From Gracilaria gracilis (Eukaryota > Rhodophyta > Florideophyceae > Gracilariales > Gracilariaceae), in NCBI GenBank assembly GCA_030374805.1, contig JARGSG010000191.1:186001-250000 (forward strand): 64,000 nt of DNA, given 5' to 3'. The notes beneath the pieces are model-generated. The model was not told where the DNA came from, did not search any database, and worked only from the letters and a program-made list of their open reading frames with translations. A program made the translations under genes and the position numbers. Shown here one piece after another: positions 44,187 through 54,737 of the stretch (the first letter of the stretch is position 1; every line of letters begins with the position of its first letter).

Positions 44187-45374
44187 CTACGTTTCCGTCT
44201 CTTCAAACGTCATCTCGTAGAAGTTCCGCGGGCAGCTCTCCCCATTCTCGTACACCCTCCTCGCCCCGGAACGGCTCCCCATACCACCCAAACTCCACTC
44301 CCTCTGCTCTTCCAGTATGCGCTCCGCCGTCTGCACTGCATGCGCCGCGCTTCGAAACCCAGTCAACGTCGCAACTCGCAGCCCCGGCCGCACCTCCTCT
44401 CCTGCCGCCTTCCCTCCCTCCTTGCGTCTCTTTTTCAAGCGACTACCCACTTCCTTAGTCTTTGGCGTCACAGGCGATCCCTTCCCCATCTTCATTCCCC
44501 CCTTGGCACAACTTCCTCCCACCTCCCCTCCTGTCCCCGTCAGTATCCGCTTCACCTCCACCAACAACAACCGCGCCTTTTCCACCTCTCCAATCTGCAT
44601 CTCCAGCATCTCCAATCTCCCCTTCAGCATCACATTTTCCTCCCTCAGCTCCCGTATCTCCTTCCCTACGCATTCCACCATCCCATCCGCGTGACGACCC
44701 ATCTCCATTCCCAGCATCTTCAAACCATTCCGCAACTTAGATATTGCTTCCAATGACACCCCATTCTCCTCCTCACTCAACACCACCCCTCCCATCTTCG
44801 CCACACTCTCCGCAATACAATCATCCATTCGCTACTTCATCACAAGTCCCAACAACCTCACCCGCTCTTTCATTTCCCCCATAAATTGCTCTTTCCCACC
44901 TCCCGCTCTACCTCCACCCTCCATGTGCTCCCCAATCCCCAACTGGCTCATGTGCACCGCCCCTTTCCTCCATATCCCATCCTTCTCTCTCTTCTTCTCC
45001 ACCACCTCCGAGCCCACATCCGCAACCTCCTCCTCTCGTGACCTTCCATCCACCCGCGCAACTTCGGCCACTTCCCGCTTCGGAGACGGCTTTCCTTCGA
45101 TCTCCTTCCCTTCAAGAAACGCAAGAAGCTCCTCGTCCTTCACGTATCCGTTCGACATCTTTGAAAAGCCAAAAGCGTCACCGAAAGCAAGAATTTGGTG
45201 CCATACGGTGCAATTGACGCCGTCCTCGTTTTCCGTGCCACTGCCCATGCGCACGGCCCATATCTGAAACCATAACTTACCCCTTTCTGTTCCGACCAGT
45301 TTCGCGCCGAAACCGTCACTGTACTGTACGCCTCGCCAGCACTCATGACGCCCGGGCCGTAGTGAGGACAACAT
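44187..45374 (-). pseudogene. Coiled-coil protein gene of unknown family with one in-frame TAG
   Basis: One minus-strand frame is open from about 45374 to 44187 except for a single TAG at 44834-44832. The probable start is the ATG of MSNGYVKDEELLAFLEGKEI (about 45160). The upper part is Glu/Lys/Arg-rich. The lower part has a clear coiled coil: ISKLRNGLKMLGMEM, CVGKEIRELREENVML and KGRLEMLEMQIGEVEKARLL. A basic, Gly-rich tail with GSRLKKRRKEGGKAAGEE follows. No family was recognised. It lies 180 bp from palindrome copy G and 1 kb from the tyrosine recombinase and may belong to the same element. The opposite strand is pyrimidine-rich and also open; the heptad pattern and charge distribution favour the minus strand. 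Confidence 0.45.
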
Positions 45375-45556
45375 ACATGCGTAAGCTACTAAACAATGTA
45401 GTACAGGGGGCTGTGAAACAGACCCGAACGGGAGTTAGTTGTACATGGCTGCGATGTTTCTGCAAACGCGATATCCAGTAGTAGTAGCACGTGTGCTCCG
45501 GATACAGATATTCGGGACCGACCGGAGCGGCAGGGCAAAAAAAAATTTAATTTTCT

Positions 45557-45630
45557 GGACAGCGGACCGATGTGCAGTGGCGCTTCATCAGTGCACTGAT
45601 GAAGCGCCGCGACACCCGGGTTCGCTGTCC
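45557..45630. repeat. ~74-bp palindrome, copy G
   Basis: Outer arms GGACAGCGGACC and GGGTTCGCTGTCC; centre GTGGCGCTTCATCAGTGCAC followed by TGATGAAGCGCC. It is the same family as the foldback copies 11-13 kb to the left. Confidence 0.88.
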
Positions 45631-46421
45631 GGGGGGTGGTCTAGATCAACGGTCCTGGATGCGTTTGGAGGGATTGAAAACCACCCTAATACACTAATTC
45701 AGGGTGTTTCCAGAGCATCCACAGCAATGCTCACTATACTAACGTGACTAATAAATGCAGCCCCATAAGAGTCTTACTAGGCTCAAAGTCCCCGTGAAGA
45801 AGGATTGAACTTCATGTGAGCCTATTCTGTAAAAGAATGACTTATATGATGTTTGCGCACGAGCATTCGTGCGTGACAGTAGTCTGTAGAGACGCGCGTG
45901 TTTCGCCCACGGCTATACAGCGATAGGTATCGAACGAACAGTGTCTGCGCCAGACAGTCGCTCCTGTGACGTTAGTGTAGAATTGAAACAACTCTATTGC
46001 TATAAATAGTTATATTATTACTTGGATTTTAGAAAGACCAATATCTTGGTGGAAGATTAAAAGTTTCATTCTCTTAGGGAAAGATTCGTACTACATTCTT
46101 CGGAAAACACGGCGACTGGGCAATGGCCAGGAGTGCAATTGCGCTTCATCGTTGCATCCATGAACCACAATTCATCTCGGTCTACCGTCAACCACGTCAA
46201 TGCACAGTAGCGGGTCGCACAATGGGTTCCCTGGTCGACAGACCGACAAAGCCGACCTACAAGAACTCCAGCTTTATCTTTCATGGCGCGCGGAGAGGGG
46301 ATCAAGAGAAATTGGTACTTCATCTATGGCAGGTGATACGTCAAAGAGATGTTAAGGAAAGCTTGAAGACGCGAGCGACACGGAACTAAATAAATGTGGA
46401 GATATACGCGACAGGATTGGA
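45631..46421. other. Spacer with a decayed palindrome copy near 46130-46175
   Basis: GCAATTGCGCTTCATCGTTG and ATCCATGAACCACAATT at 46130-46175 are a worn version of the palindrome. A weak plus-strand frame (46260-46389) may be the worn N-terminus of the recombinase. Confidence 0.4.
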
Positions 46422-47021
46422 GTGCCCGCTGGGTTGATGAGGCGCGTGCTCGAATACGGACTCCACACAATGGATGCCCAGAACACTCTTGCGTGTGCCA
46501 TGGTTGTATATTCCTTTCTGTTCCAGGTCCGTTCCATCTCGGTCGAAGCCGTGCAACCGTCGGATATCCAATGGGAGGATGACTGGCTCGTAGTACATTT
46601 TTCACGCCAGAAAGGTACTGGTGCGGCATCACAAAGACGGCCTCTTCTGCTGCGTCTCCCTCAATACGAGATGTGGGACAGTAACTCATCGCCAATTGCG
46701 CTGTTCCGTAAGTGGGCGGCGATGAGACCACTATTTCAGTTTTTCTTTCAAAATGAACTGTGTCCGATGCGGTTTTCAACAGCAGTGGATACTGTTCTAC
46801 GCCGGTTCGGCACGCTAGCCCCTTCCGGCTGCTACTATGCGTCTTACAGCCCCCGAATTTGGGGCTTCAACGAACTACTCTGTCTGGGACTCTCGCGAAT
46901 TTGGATCATGCAGCGCATGGATTGGCAGGCGGAAAATATGTTTGCAATATACTTTGATTTACGCATCTCAGTCACAGCCGCTTCTCATTGGTTTTTTGGG
47001 CATATGCGCCCGGGCGCCTGA
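46422..47021 (+). pseudogene. Crypton/DIRS-type tyrosine recombinase, worn
   Basis: The 199-residue frame has the catalytic arrangement of tyrosine recombinases. The first Arg lies in FLFQVRSISVEAVQPSDI, followed by a beta-hairpin Lys in HFSRQKG. The box II region reads YSPRIWGFNELLCLGL, where the HxxR motif has Tyr instead of His. A Trp is in QRMDWQAENMF and the nucleophilic Tyr in AIYFDLRI. The end, SHWFFGHMRPGA, is a typical closing segment of algal YR elements as I recall them. Such enzymes join DNA through a covalent 3'-phosphotyrosine at short sites. The N-terminal core-binding domain is mostly missing or in other frames. The H-to-Y change is a single C-to-T transition (TAC for CAC). 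Confidence 0.6.
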
Positions 47022-47529
47022 CCAACCTCCCATTATTTTGGATCTTCACGTAACTGTACATATTTGGATAGATTTGAAGATCTCTCGAGAAGCAGGGGTG
47101 TCTGAATTGTACAATCAGGATACCGACCGTCCAAATGTGCTGGGACTACTTATATGGCATTGTGGTCACTCAGCACATCAGTACGACCTGGTATGTCTAT
47201 TTCTCGTTTCCCACCCAGCCCCGCGTTGCGCCCTCTCTTTCTCAACATGTCTTTATATCTCGTTATTCTTGCAACGTGGCTATAGATGCCACGGAACACT
47301 GAGTATTGCTTTTATCTTTGGCAACGTCTTTAGTATGACAGTCTTCGTAAAATGATATTTGATCTTCATCAGTGAAACTTCATAATATCAAAAGCATTCA
47401 AACAAAAAAGCGCGCTTTCATAGTCCACTTTTATTTTAGACCTCATTCTAATACCTTCTCCATCTTTTTTCCGATTCGTGTGGTTTCTTTAACTTTTCTC
47501 TTTGAGCCCAAAATGCCTCTTGGTCTACT
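47022..47529. other. Intergenic, nothing recognised
   Basis: Contains short ORFs only. Confidence 0.4.
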
Positions 47530-47944
47530 CCCAGTGGAAATCTGTGATACAGGTTGGATATTGATATGATATCTCTGTAGGACGTAGGGTTAGAATGGAA
47601 ATTTTATCGTACAGATAGGAAAGATATGTAGAAATGATACAGTTTTGAAAATTTTTGATACATTCCAGACCGGGAATTGATACATATGAAATATATATTT
47701 GGTAGTATTTCACACATTTGCGATACAAGTGCGATATATTTTGAAATTTACCATATCCAATCTCCCTCAAAATTATACCCTAAATACATCAGATCCATAT
47801 CAAGACCTTTCGTGATATTCATGCAAATATGATATCTAATTGAACAATATACTAAACAGGTATCTGAATTGTACCATAACTTTACAAATTCTGCTTCAAA
47901 TATATCGAACCCATATCACATGTGTATCTCAGATTTCCACTGGG
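47530..47944. mobile_element. MITE with 22-bp inverted repeats and TACT target duplication
   Basis: The left end is CCCAGTGGAAATCTGTGATA and the reverse complement of the right end is CCCAGTGGAAATCTGAGATA; 22 bp match with one difference. TACT flanks both sides (47526-47529 and 47945-47948). The 415-bp interior is AT-rich, non-coding and full of GATAT/ATACA motifs. The superfamily is unclear: Tc1/mariner would duplicate only TA, and a 4-bp duplication is seen in other families. Confidence 0.8.
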
Positions 47945-48589
47945 TACTTTTATCGGATTTACAAGATCTCAGCGCATGTCTTGAATCCCATATTCCTCTA
48001 AGCTCTCTCTGATGAACTGGGCTGGAACTTTATCAAAGTACAGCAATTGTTACTGAGGTTGAAGCGGAGCCAACAGCGAGAATGGAAACCATGGAACTAA
48101 GAGACATCTGCGGCCACAACAATTATGATTATTCGAGTTGTTCCACAGATGTTCCACAAGAATATAATTTCAACATAACCACTTGGTCTATCCTGCAAAG
48201 TTTACAGAACTATCTTATATCAAGTACGAGAATATGAAGGTCGGCTTTTATATAACTTTCAACACAAACAATGTTTATTTTCGCCAAAGATAAGCTCTTG
48301 TAGAGGTTTCTGGAATGAAGGAAGGTTATATTCTTGAGCAAAAATTGTTTGAACTTGATGGTATCGATGGTTGAGCATTACACAAGCGTGATATAAAAAG
48401 AGTTCCAAAAATATTTTCTAAACGGGTGCAGAGAAAAATTTGCCTACCATATGGGACTGCATTTACTACTATTATTTTGCATCTTTGACTGCGTTTGAAA
48501 CTAAAACTACATTCAAAATTCATGCAGATGTGCTGGGAAAAATCTGCTGCTATATGCTGCTGAGAAAATATTGGAAAATTAGGTCTTAT

Positions 48590-48811
48590 GCACGATGGGG
48601 CTATTTTTCATCGCGCCAATGCTAAAATTGGATTGAGTTTTAGCTAACTAAGAGTCCAGACCTCAATTTAATGGAGAATGTCTGGGCCTGGCTGGTCAGG
48701 CACGCCTATGCAGACCACACATAATTTGAGTTGGTGGAAAATCTTTACAAATCTCCGCCCAAGAGCCTGATTACAGTGGTCGAAAAGAAAGGAGGAATAA
48801 CGGGCTACTAA
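48590..48811 (+). pseudogene. Tc1/mariner transposase relic (C-terminal end)
   Basis: Plus-strand fragments read HDGAIFHRANAKIG and then, in another frame, KSPDLNLMENVWAWLVRHAY. The latter is the classic SPDLNPIENxW segment around the third catalytic residue of Tc1-type enzymes. It continues after a stop with FELVENLYKSPPKSL and ends with GGITGY. Upstream sequence (47990-48590) is too worn to assign. Confidence 0.7.
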
Positions 48812-49410
48812 GCCATTCTATGTTGTTTTCTTGTTTTATGCAGTTATAAAATTTCGCCATTCAATATAAATTTCGTCTTTTTTTTGCGCCTTCGCTCTGG
48901 ATTTGCTGCGCGTATGCTAACGTCCTTTTATCTATACTATGGTTTACGGTCTACCCTGCTGCTGAGAAAGTATCTTTGTCCTAGGGAGTCAGTTCTCAAG
49001 GCATTGGTTGGATCGGCGTCTCGAGGTATAGAAATTTCGTGAAGTGTATATCCGGTGTCGTCGGGGCTGAAAAGGAGAGCACAATTATGGTCTCCGTACG
49101 ACACAAATTGCGAGGCAATGAATTCTCGGTTCTGTCCGTTACGCTGATATGTACCATCTGCCTCAAGGCTACTTCGGCTATACCTGTTGTACCCAATTCT
49201 GGTTACCGGGTGATACCACAAACCATTTCACTCCGCAAAAACTTTCACGAAAATCCAAAAATAACTGCACTGTCAGCATTAGCTTTAAAATGACAGTTTC
49301 ATTCTATTTCACTGCCGCGAGGGCCTCCAGATTTGGCAGTGCCAAGCGTAGGCGACCTACTCAGATCAATTGCTACACCGCAGACCTCACCGACAACCCA
49401 ACTTCTAACG
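48812..49410. other. Intergenic, 5' side of a Harbinger element
   Basis: No gene recognised; probably part of the Harbinger 5' region. A TIR was not found. Confidence 0.35.
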
Positions 49411-50617
49411 ATGACAATCGAATCCCGAACCACCTCTAGGGAGGAAGACGATACTCTCACTCAACTTCTTCATCATGTAGTATTTTATATTGTGCTGCTT
49501 ACTCACCGGTACCATCTACAAAATCGTCCGCGCGCACAAACACAGTTCCCAGCATTGAAGGAAACATTTGGGAGTCTCACACACGTCTACTGGGATGCCG
49601 ATTTCTATGGGGCTTTTCGAATGTCACGACAGACATTTAACCAGCTATATCAGACACTACTATGAAGCTCTCATATCACAGAACGTTCTCCGCTCGACAC
49701 ATGCTCAATTCAAGCGAAGGTAAAAGTAGCGATCGGCCTTAGAGTGATGGCCGGTGCAAGCGTGCATGACGTGATGCTGGCCTATAAAGTCAGTAAAACT
49801 AGCGTGCACAAATGTTTCAAATCCTTCATCGCCGCCGTAACCGAAACGATGACTCTACCGGGCATACCTAAAAATTTCACAGAGCTTGAAGAGCTAAGCA
49901 TGGGGTTTAAGAGGTCACGTAAGTTTTATAATCCTTTTTCTGGATGCATTGGCGGTTTAGACGGAATATGTATGCGCATACGCAAACCACGATCATACGT
50001 GAGCCCGACAAGCTTTTTCAGCAGGAAGGGCTTTTTCTCTATCCCGGTGCAGGCGTTGGTAGATTTCAAGTATCGGTTTTTGGACTTCTCGGCATTGGCC
50101 GTTGGATCAACGAATGATTCGTTGGCCTTTGAAATATCTCCCCTTGCCAGATTTTTGAACGCTGGAAAGCTTTTGTTAGGTTACATTATTGTCGGGGACA
50201 ATGCGTATCTTCTATCTAATTCTTTGGTCTCCCCGTTTCCGGGTAAGAATCTCTCTTGTTTTGAGAGTGGGAGCAATATTTTTCTGTCCTCGATGCGTAT
50301 GCACGTAGAACAGGCGTCTAGCATTTTGAAGCGTAGGTGGTGTTTTTTTTTATAATGGGGAGTTTAACTATCATGTGGACGATTGTGCGCCAATTATAGC
50401 CGCCGGAATGATACTACACAATTTTTGTATCAACTGTGAGGGCGTACCGGAGTATTTTTATGACGAAACAGAGATGGAGGAAATCAGGAAGGATTCTTTA
50501 CTGTGGCATTCACGAGTGAGGGCCGCAGCTGGCTCATACTATCACAATCATCTGAGCTTGGGCAAAAACTTTATTCACAACCTTCTGCTTGATGTTGCCA
50601 AAGAGAAAGGGCTTTGA
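49411..50617 (+). pseudogene. PIF/Harbinger nuclease (DDE_4), broken copy
   Basis: One frame runs from ATG 49411 (MTIESRTTSREED) through an in-frame stop at 49663-49665 to 50355. It then shifts at a 9-T run (50343-50351) and continues to 50617. Removing one T would restore the frame. Domain landmarks: helix-turn-helix VMAGASVHDVMLAYKVSKTS, first Asp GCIGGLDGICMRI, RKGFFSIPVQALVDFKYRF, second Asp IIVGDNAYLLSNS, the Glu in RMHVEQASSILKRRW, and IIAAGMILHNFCIN at the end. The enzyme cuts and pastes its element, usually with a Myb-like partner protein; none was recognised nearby. It is distantly related to the intact copy at 61.75 kb, not a duplicate. Confidence 0.85.
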
Positions 50618-50718
50618 CGCCCCTCTTCGGATCTTTGAGTCGAAACAGTGGTGGTTTGGCACAGAGGTGAGTATTATGCCGCGCTTGTTCTCCCTGGTTC
50701 ATACCGCCACAGTTCCAA

Positions 50719-51015
50719 GTGACAATGAAGAGTGTCAGGGACGCCGGTCTATCTCATCGAGCGATTCTTGGCGTTGGCTTCTCTCCCTTTTCCAACAAAT
50801 TGAAGATATACTTCACGTCCTCGTCAATTTATTGGAAGAACGAGACCCTTTTCGGGTTTCAGGATGGTTGGACCAACGGAAAGGTTCAGTCAATAGAATT
50901 CAGCCCCTCGATACTTTCCGACAAATCTAAAAAGCCTTGTGCTGGTTCTCCACAAGATCTTTTCAGTGGGCTCCCGGTTTCAAATCAATGGTGCCCAAAA
51001 AAGTTGATGATTTGA
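50719..51015 (+). other. Unrecognised ORF directly before the STAND gene
   Basis: 98 codons with a beta-rich look (AILGVGFSPFSNKLKIYFTS, GWTNGKVQSIEFSP). Its TGA (51013-51015) is immediately followed, in the same frame, by the ATG of the next ORF (51016). It could be an N-terminal effector domain of the STAND gene separated by a nonsense change, or an unrelated remnant. Confidence 0.3.
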
Positions 51016-53868
51016 ATGCCATTTCGGTTACAGCCATTCCGACAAGTCGATGATGATGCCGCCGAATTGCACGCCAGTCTCACCCGTCTCACCCACAGTC
51101 TGCATCAAATTGTGCGCACCTATCCATCCGGCGCCTCCCTCCTACGGATAGACGATGTCGGCGCCGCGCTGCAGTCAACCTACCGCCACCTCAACACCCA
51201 CCATCTCACCCGCACACACAGTCTCAACCGCGCCTCCACCTCGCGTCGTCGCAAGCGACGCTCGCTGGCAGCGCTCTTCTCTTCTGCTTCGGCTCGCAGT
51301 GGAAAGCTCCCAGTGCCCAATGCGCACACTTCATCCACTCCGCATCCCTCCTCCTCCATGAAACGCTTCGCACATTCTTTTTCAAGATTGCTGTTCAATC
51401 CCTCGTCAAACGTCGCTACCACAAGCACTCCGCTTAAGATAGCTGCCCGTCTTGCCGATGAGTGGATCATCGCCGTGCGCTCAGCCCCTGAAACCGCCTC
51501 CCCTGATGATGTGGACAGTTGGATTTCATTGAGCGATGCCTTACCACCCATGCCACAACAGCATTCTGTCTGTCGGCATCCAGTGTATCAACGTCCTCAT
51601 CTAATGATTACATCTGCCACGTCCCAACAGCCGCCCCAATTCAAACAACGTCCCGTCACCTCCACCTTCACCTTACTTCGTGCCCATGGAGTTGGTAAAA
51701 CTGCGCTTGCAGTACAACTCGTGCACAACGTCGCTACCGGCCTTCCAGAGGGCCTCACCTGGATTCAATTAGGAGCCAACGTCGCTGAAGAAGAGTTGGT
51801 GGATCAGCTTGTCCCCTGTGTTGATAGGTTGATAGTCTCATTGCCTGCGATTTTCGCTCTTCCGTTTGGTATTGCTCGTCAGTTGTGGGCGTGCTCGCGA
51901 GTGCGACCCACTTATTGTCCCACGTCTCCACTCTGCTCGTGGTCGATGAAGTCGTCGGTCCTGCTACCAAGCAAGCTCTAGAAGCCATTGTATCTGCCAC
52001 CGGCCCATCCAGTCTTGTATTGTACATTGCGCCGCACGGCGTTGAAGACGATCAGTAAGAGTTGCTCAATGCGTCGTGTGTCGCCAAGATTGGTGTGCGA
52101 CTGTTGTCACCACACGCTCCAGAGGCGTTGCTCATGTTTCGCGCTTGGTTACCCAAGTCCGTGTCGGCCGCAAGCTTCTCAGCCAACTTTGCCTACGCCA
52201 GGCAGCAGGACGACATAATCCCAGCATCTCATGGCTTGCCGTTGGCGCTGTTCATGTCAGCTGGCTTTCTCTCACGCTTTACTGCAGCGTGGTCAAGCTT
52301 AGCCTCAGCGTTGCCCTCATGCGAATCGGGTGAAGATGCAGTGTTCCGAGTTCTTGGCCTGCTACGGGACAAGGGCAAAGATCGATTCGAGCGACAGCTT
52401 CGGGATATCGCGTGCTTGCCAGAAGGTGTCTGGATTTCGCTGTCAGCATTGGCCGATCTGTGGGATGTTGATTACCAGTCGAGCAAGGAAAGCGCCCGCC
52501 GAATGGGACGAATAGCGTTTGCGGACTATCGGCTAGGCGATACAAGCAATGACAGTCGGGTGCGCTTCCATTTGCATGTATACCACTTCTGCCAACGGTT
52601 GGAAAGTGACGACGATATATTGGCGCCGTATCGCAAGTTGTTGGACAACATGCGAAACCGCATATCACAAACGCTCAGGTCGCGACTGAAAACACAGTAC
52701 CTGTCTTGGTGGACGGCGTGCTCTGCGGATTCATATACAAGTAGACACCTTCACTGGCACATGTTCAGAGCGAGACAACTAGATCGGCTGAGGGAGCTTG
52801 TTTGTGACTATGATTGGCTCTGTCAGCGACTAGAGCAACACAGCTTGATATGAGTACTTTCAGAATTTGCCACCGCCTTGTACGAAGAAGAAGAGTGCGG
52901 TTCGGCAGAGGAGTCCGAGGGAATTGGGGCAAACTTGAAAACTATTCAAGCTGCTGGAAAATTGCGAAAGTCCGATTTGTTGGGACAAAGCGCGTTTCCG
53001 ATATTTTTGGTGACCAACCTTCACGACCATGAGCGATCGAGCTTGTATGGGAAGGAACTGCTCGCATTGACATACAAAAATGCGTGGCGGCCATGGCTTA
53101 AGCCCATTCCACTGACAGAACCTCCTCTTCTGTCAAGTGTGACAGACAAATTCAGATTCATTTTCGGAGGATTCAGAATCATGGTCAACTTTAGAAGAAA
53201 GTGATGAATCCGGGGCGCTGGTTGCGCATTCTTTAGCGAGTACATCAAGTGGAAAAGTGGTTTGCGGCGCTCGCGATGGAAACATTCAAGTTTATGACCC
53301 TGCCACTGGTAAGAATATTGCGTCATGGTCGTCGTCGATGCTTTCGGATGACGTTAGCGATCGATGTCTTGGTGCCATCGAAACGGTACAGGACTTCATT
53401 ATATCGGGACATAAAAGTGGGCGAATGTACTTTCGCTCAATTCGCACCGGACAAGTTGAAGTTATTGAAGAGTCCCTAAGAAAGCATGAACGAATTTGTT
53501 CGTTGGCCACTATGGATGATGGGATTGTCGCCGTTGGCAGTGCCTCTGGCAGTGTATATGTTCTCAAACATGTTGATGATTTTGGATGTCATGCCGCACG
53601 TTATGATTTAGAAGGCCATTGCGATTCTATCTCGGGCTTGTACGTATTTCCCGACGTACTGAAAGTGGCCAGCAGTAGTTTCAGGGGATTTGCAAATGTC
53701 TGGACAATTAATGAACATGGTGAAAATCATGAACGTGTATCGCTAAGCGGACATTTGCCGTCAATTGGGCATAAGGAAAACTATATTACAACATTTGCAA
53801 GCATAGGAGGAGGAAAGCGTTTATTATCGTCATGTGCCGCCGGAGTGGTGAATGCTTATTGCTATTGA
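51016..53868 (+). pseudogene. STAND ATPase: NB-ARC-like P-loop module with WD40 repeats (APAF-1-like architecture)
   Basis: The pieces are in order on one strand but broken. First an N-terminal helical region (51016-51650), then a P-loop LLRAHGVGKTALAVQLVHNV with ATGLPEGLTWIQLG. Walker B, TLLVVDEVVGPATKQALEAI, is in the next frame (about 51930-51990). The winged-helix part reads ACLPEGVWISLSALADLWDV with SSKESARRMGRIAFADY. A linker follows (FHLHVYHFCQRLESDDDILA, RLRELVCDYDWLCQRLEQHS) and ends in KNAWRPWLKPIPL. WD40 repeats start at about 53170, with GARDGNIQVYDPATGKNI and GHKSGRMYFRS. Breaks: a one-base shift near 51830-51890, TAA at 52056-52058, TGA at 52851-52853, and a shift near 53190. 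Such proteins in other lineages are signal-triggered oligomerising switches in cell death or immunity; the role here is unknown. Confidence 0.75.
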
Positions 53869-54128
53869 TAGGACGCTGAGACAGCTGCGGGATGCGTTCT
53901 CCACTTCGACAGGGGAAAGCCGTGACCCGGTTCCCGTCGAAGAAATAAGGGGAACTGGTGCGGTAAGCGTCAACTTATGTCTGTCCCGTCTTTCCACTTC
54001 ACTTCTACCTCAGCCGCTGGTTGTGCTCACCAACAGATCTTTGTTTGTTCGTGCCTATTCAGACTGTCGCCCAAGATACGTTGCCAACCTTTCTTCACCT
54101 TCTTCACCTCTTTTTGCTTCTACCCACC
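53869..54128. promoter_or_regulatory. Probable promoter/5' UTR region of the cyclin gene
   Basis: The 260 bp before ATG 54129 are non-coding, with pyrimidine-rich stretches (CTTCACCTTCTTCACC) just upstream of the start. No core-promoter motif was confidently identified. Confidence 0.3.
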
Positions 54129-54737
54129 ATGACGGCTCAATCTCCCTCGGCAATCGAGTCCACTGCCGCCGTTTCACCCATCAACTTCACTCTCACCACC
54201 TCCCGTTTCGCCCTGGTGTCCATTCTGGCCGCCACCATCCAGGCGCACGTCACCGTAAACGATGAGCTTCCCGAGCCGCTCTTCGACGAAATGACCGTCT
54301 TCCACGCCCTCAAAGCGCCCTCCATCTCCGTCGCCGAGTACGTCGCGCGCGTCTCAAAGTACGCCTTCTGCTCGGAGGGCTGTCTCGTCGCCGCGTACCA
54401 CTACATCACGCGCGCCATCGAGAAGGATCCCAAGCTGGCGCTCACCTCGCTCAGTGTGCATCGTCTCTTCATCACCGCTATTGTACTGGCGTCCAAGTAT
54501 TTCAATGACTTGTCGTACAACCTGGTGTACTACTCCAAGGTGGTTGGACTGCCGCACAAGGAGCTTTCCAACCTGGAGATGCAGATGCCTCACATCTTTG
54601 ACTTTCTGTTAAATATCCCAGCTGCCGCCTTCGCTGAAATCGAGGCCAACCTCATTTCGGGGCTCAAGATTATAGAAGCCAATGCCGCGAAGCCTGCCGT
54701 CACTGACCTCGTCGCCCAAGCACGTGAAGCGATGTAG
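54129..54737 (+). CDS. Pho80/cyclin-P (cyclin-U) type cyclin
   Basis: 202 codons from ATG 54129 (context CACCATGAC). An upstream in-frame ATG at 54021 would add a Leu-rich stretch that looks like untranslated sequence. The cyclin box follows the Pho80-type pattern: APSISVAEYVARVSKYAFCS, CLVAAYHYITRAIEKDPKLA, LTSLSVHRLFITAIVLASKY, FNDLSYNLVYYSKVVGLPHK and ELSNLEMQMPHIFDFLLNIP. Such cyclins bind cyclin-dependent kinases and in known cases control phosphate response or growth. The GC content is higher than its surroundings, and codon usage looks like an expressed gene. The TAG at 54735-54737 is followed by 91 more open codons in the same frame, ending at a TAG at 55011-55013, which is unusual for 3' UTR sequence. 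Confidence 0.85.
   Translation: MTAQSPSAIESTAAVSPINFTLTTSRFALVSILAATIQAHVTVNDELPEPLFDEMTVFHALKAPSISVAEYVARVSKYAFCSEGCLVAAYHYITRAIEKDPKLALTSLSVHRLFITAIVLASKYFNDLSYNLVYYSKVVGLPHKELSNLEMQMPHIFDFLLNIPAAAFAEIEANLISGLKIIEANAAKPAVTDLVAQAREAM

Noticed and set aside
44036-44756. Long Pro/Ser-rich plus-strand ORFs
   Set aside because: They are shadows of the minus-strand coiled-coil gene; their composition is that of a pyrimidine-rich complement.
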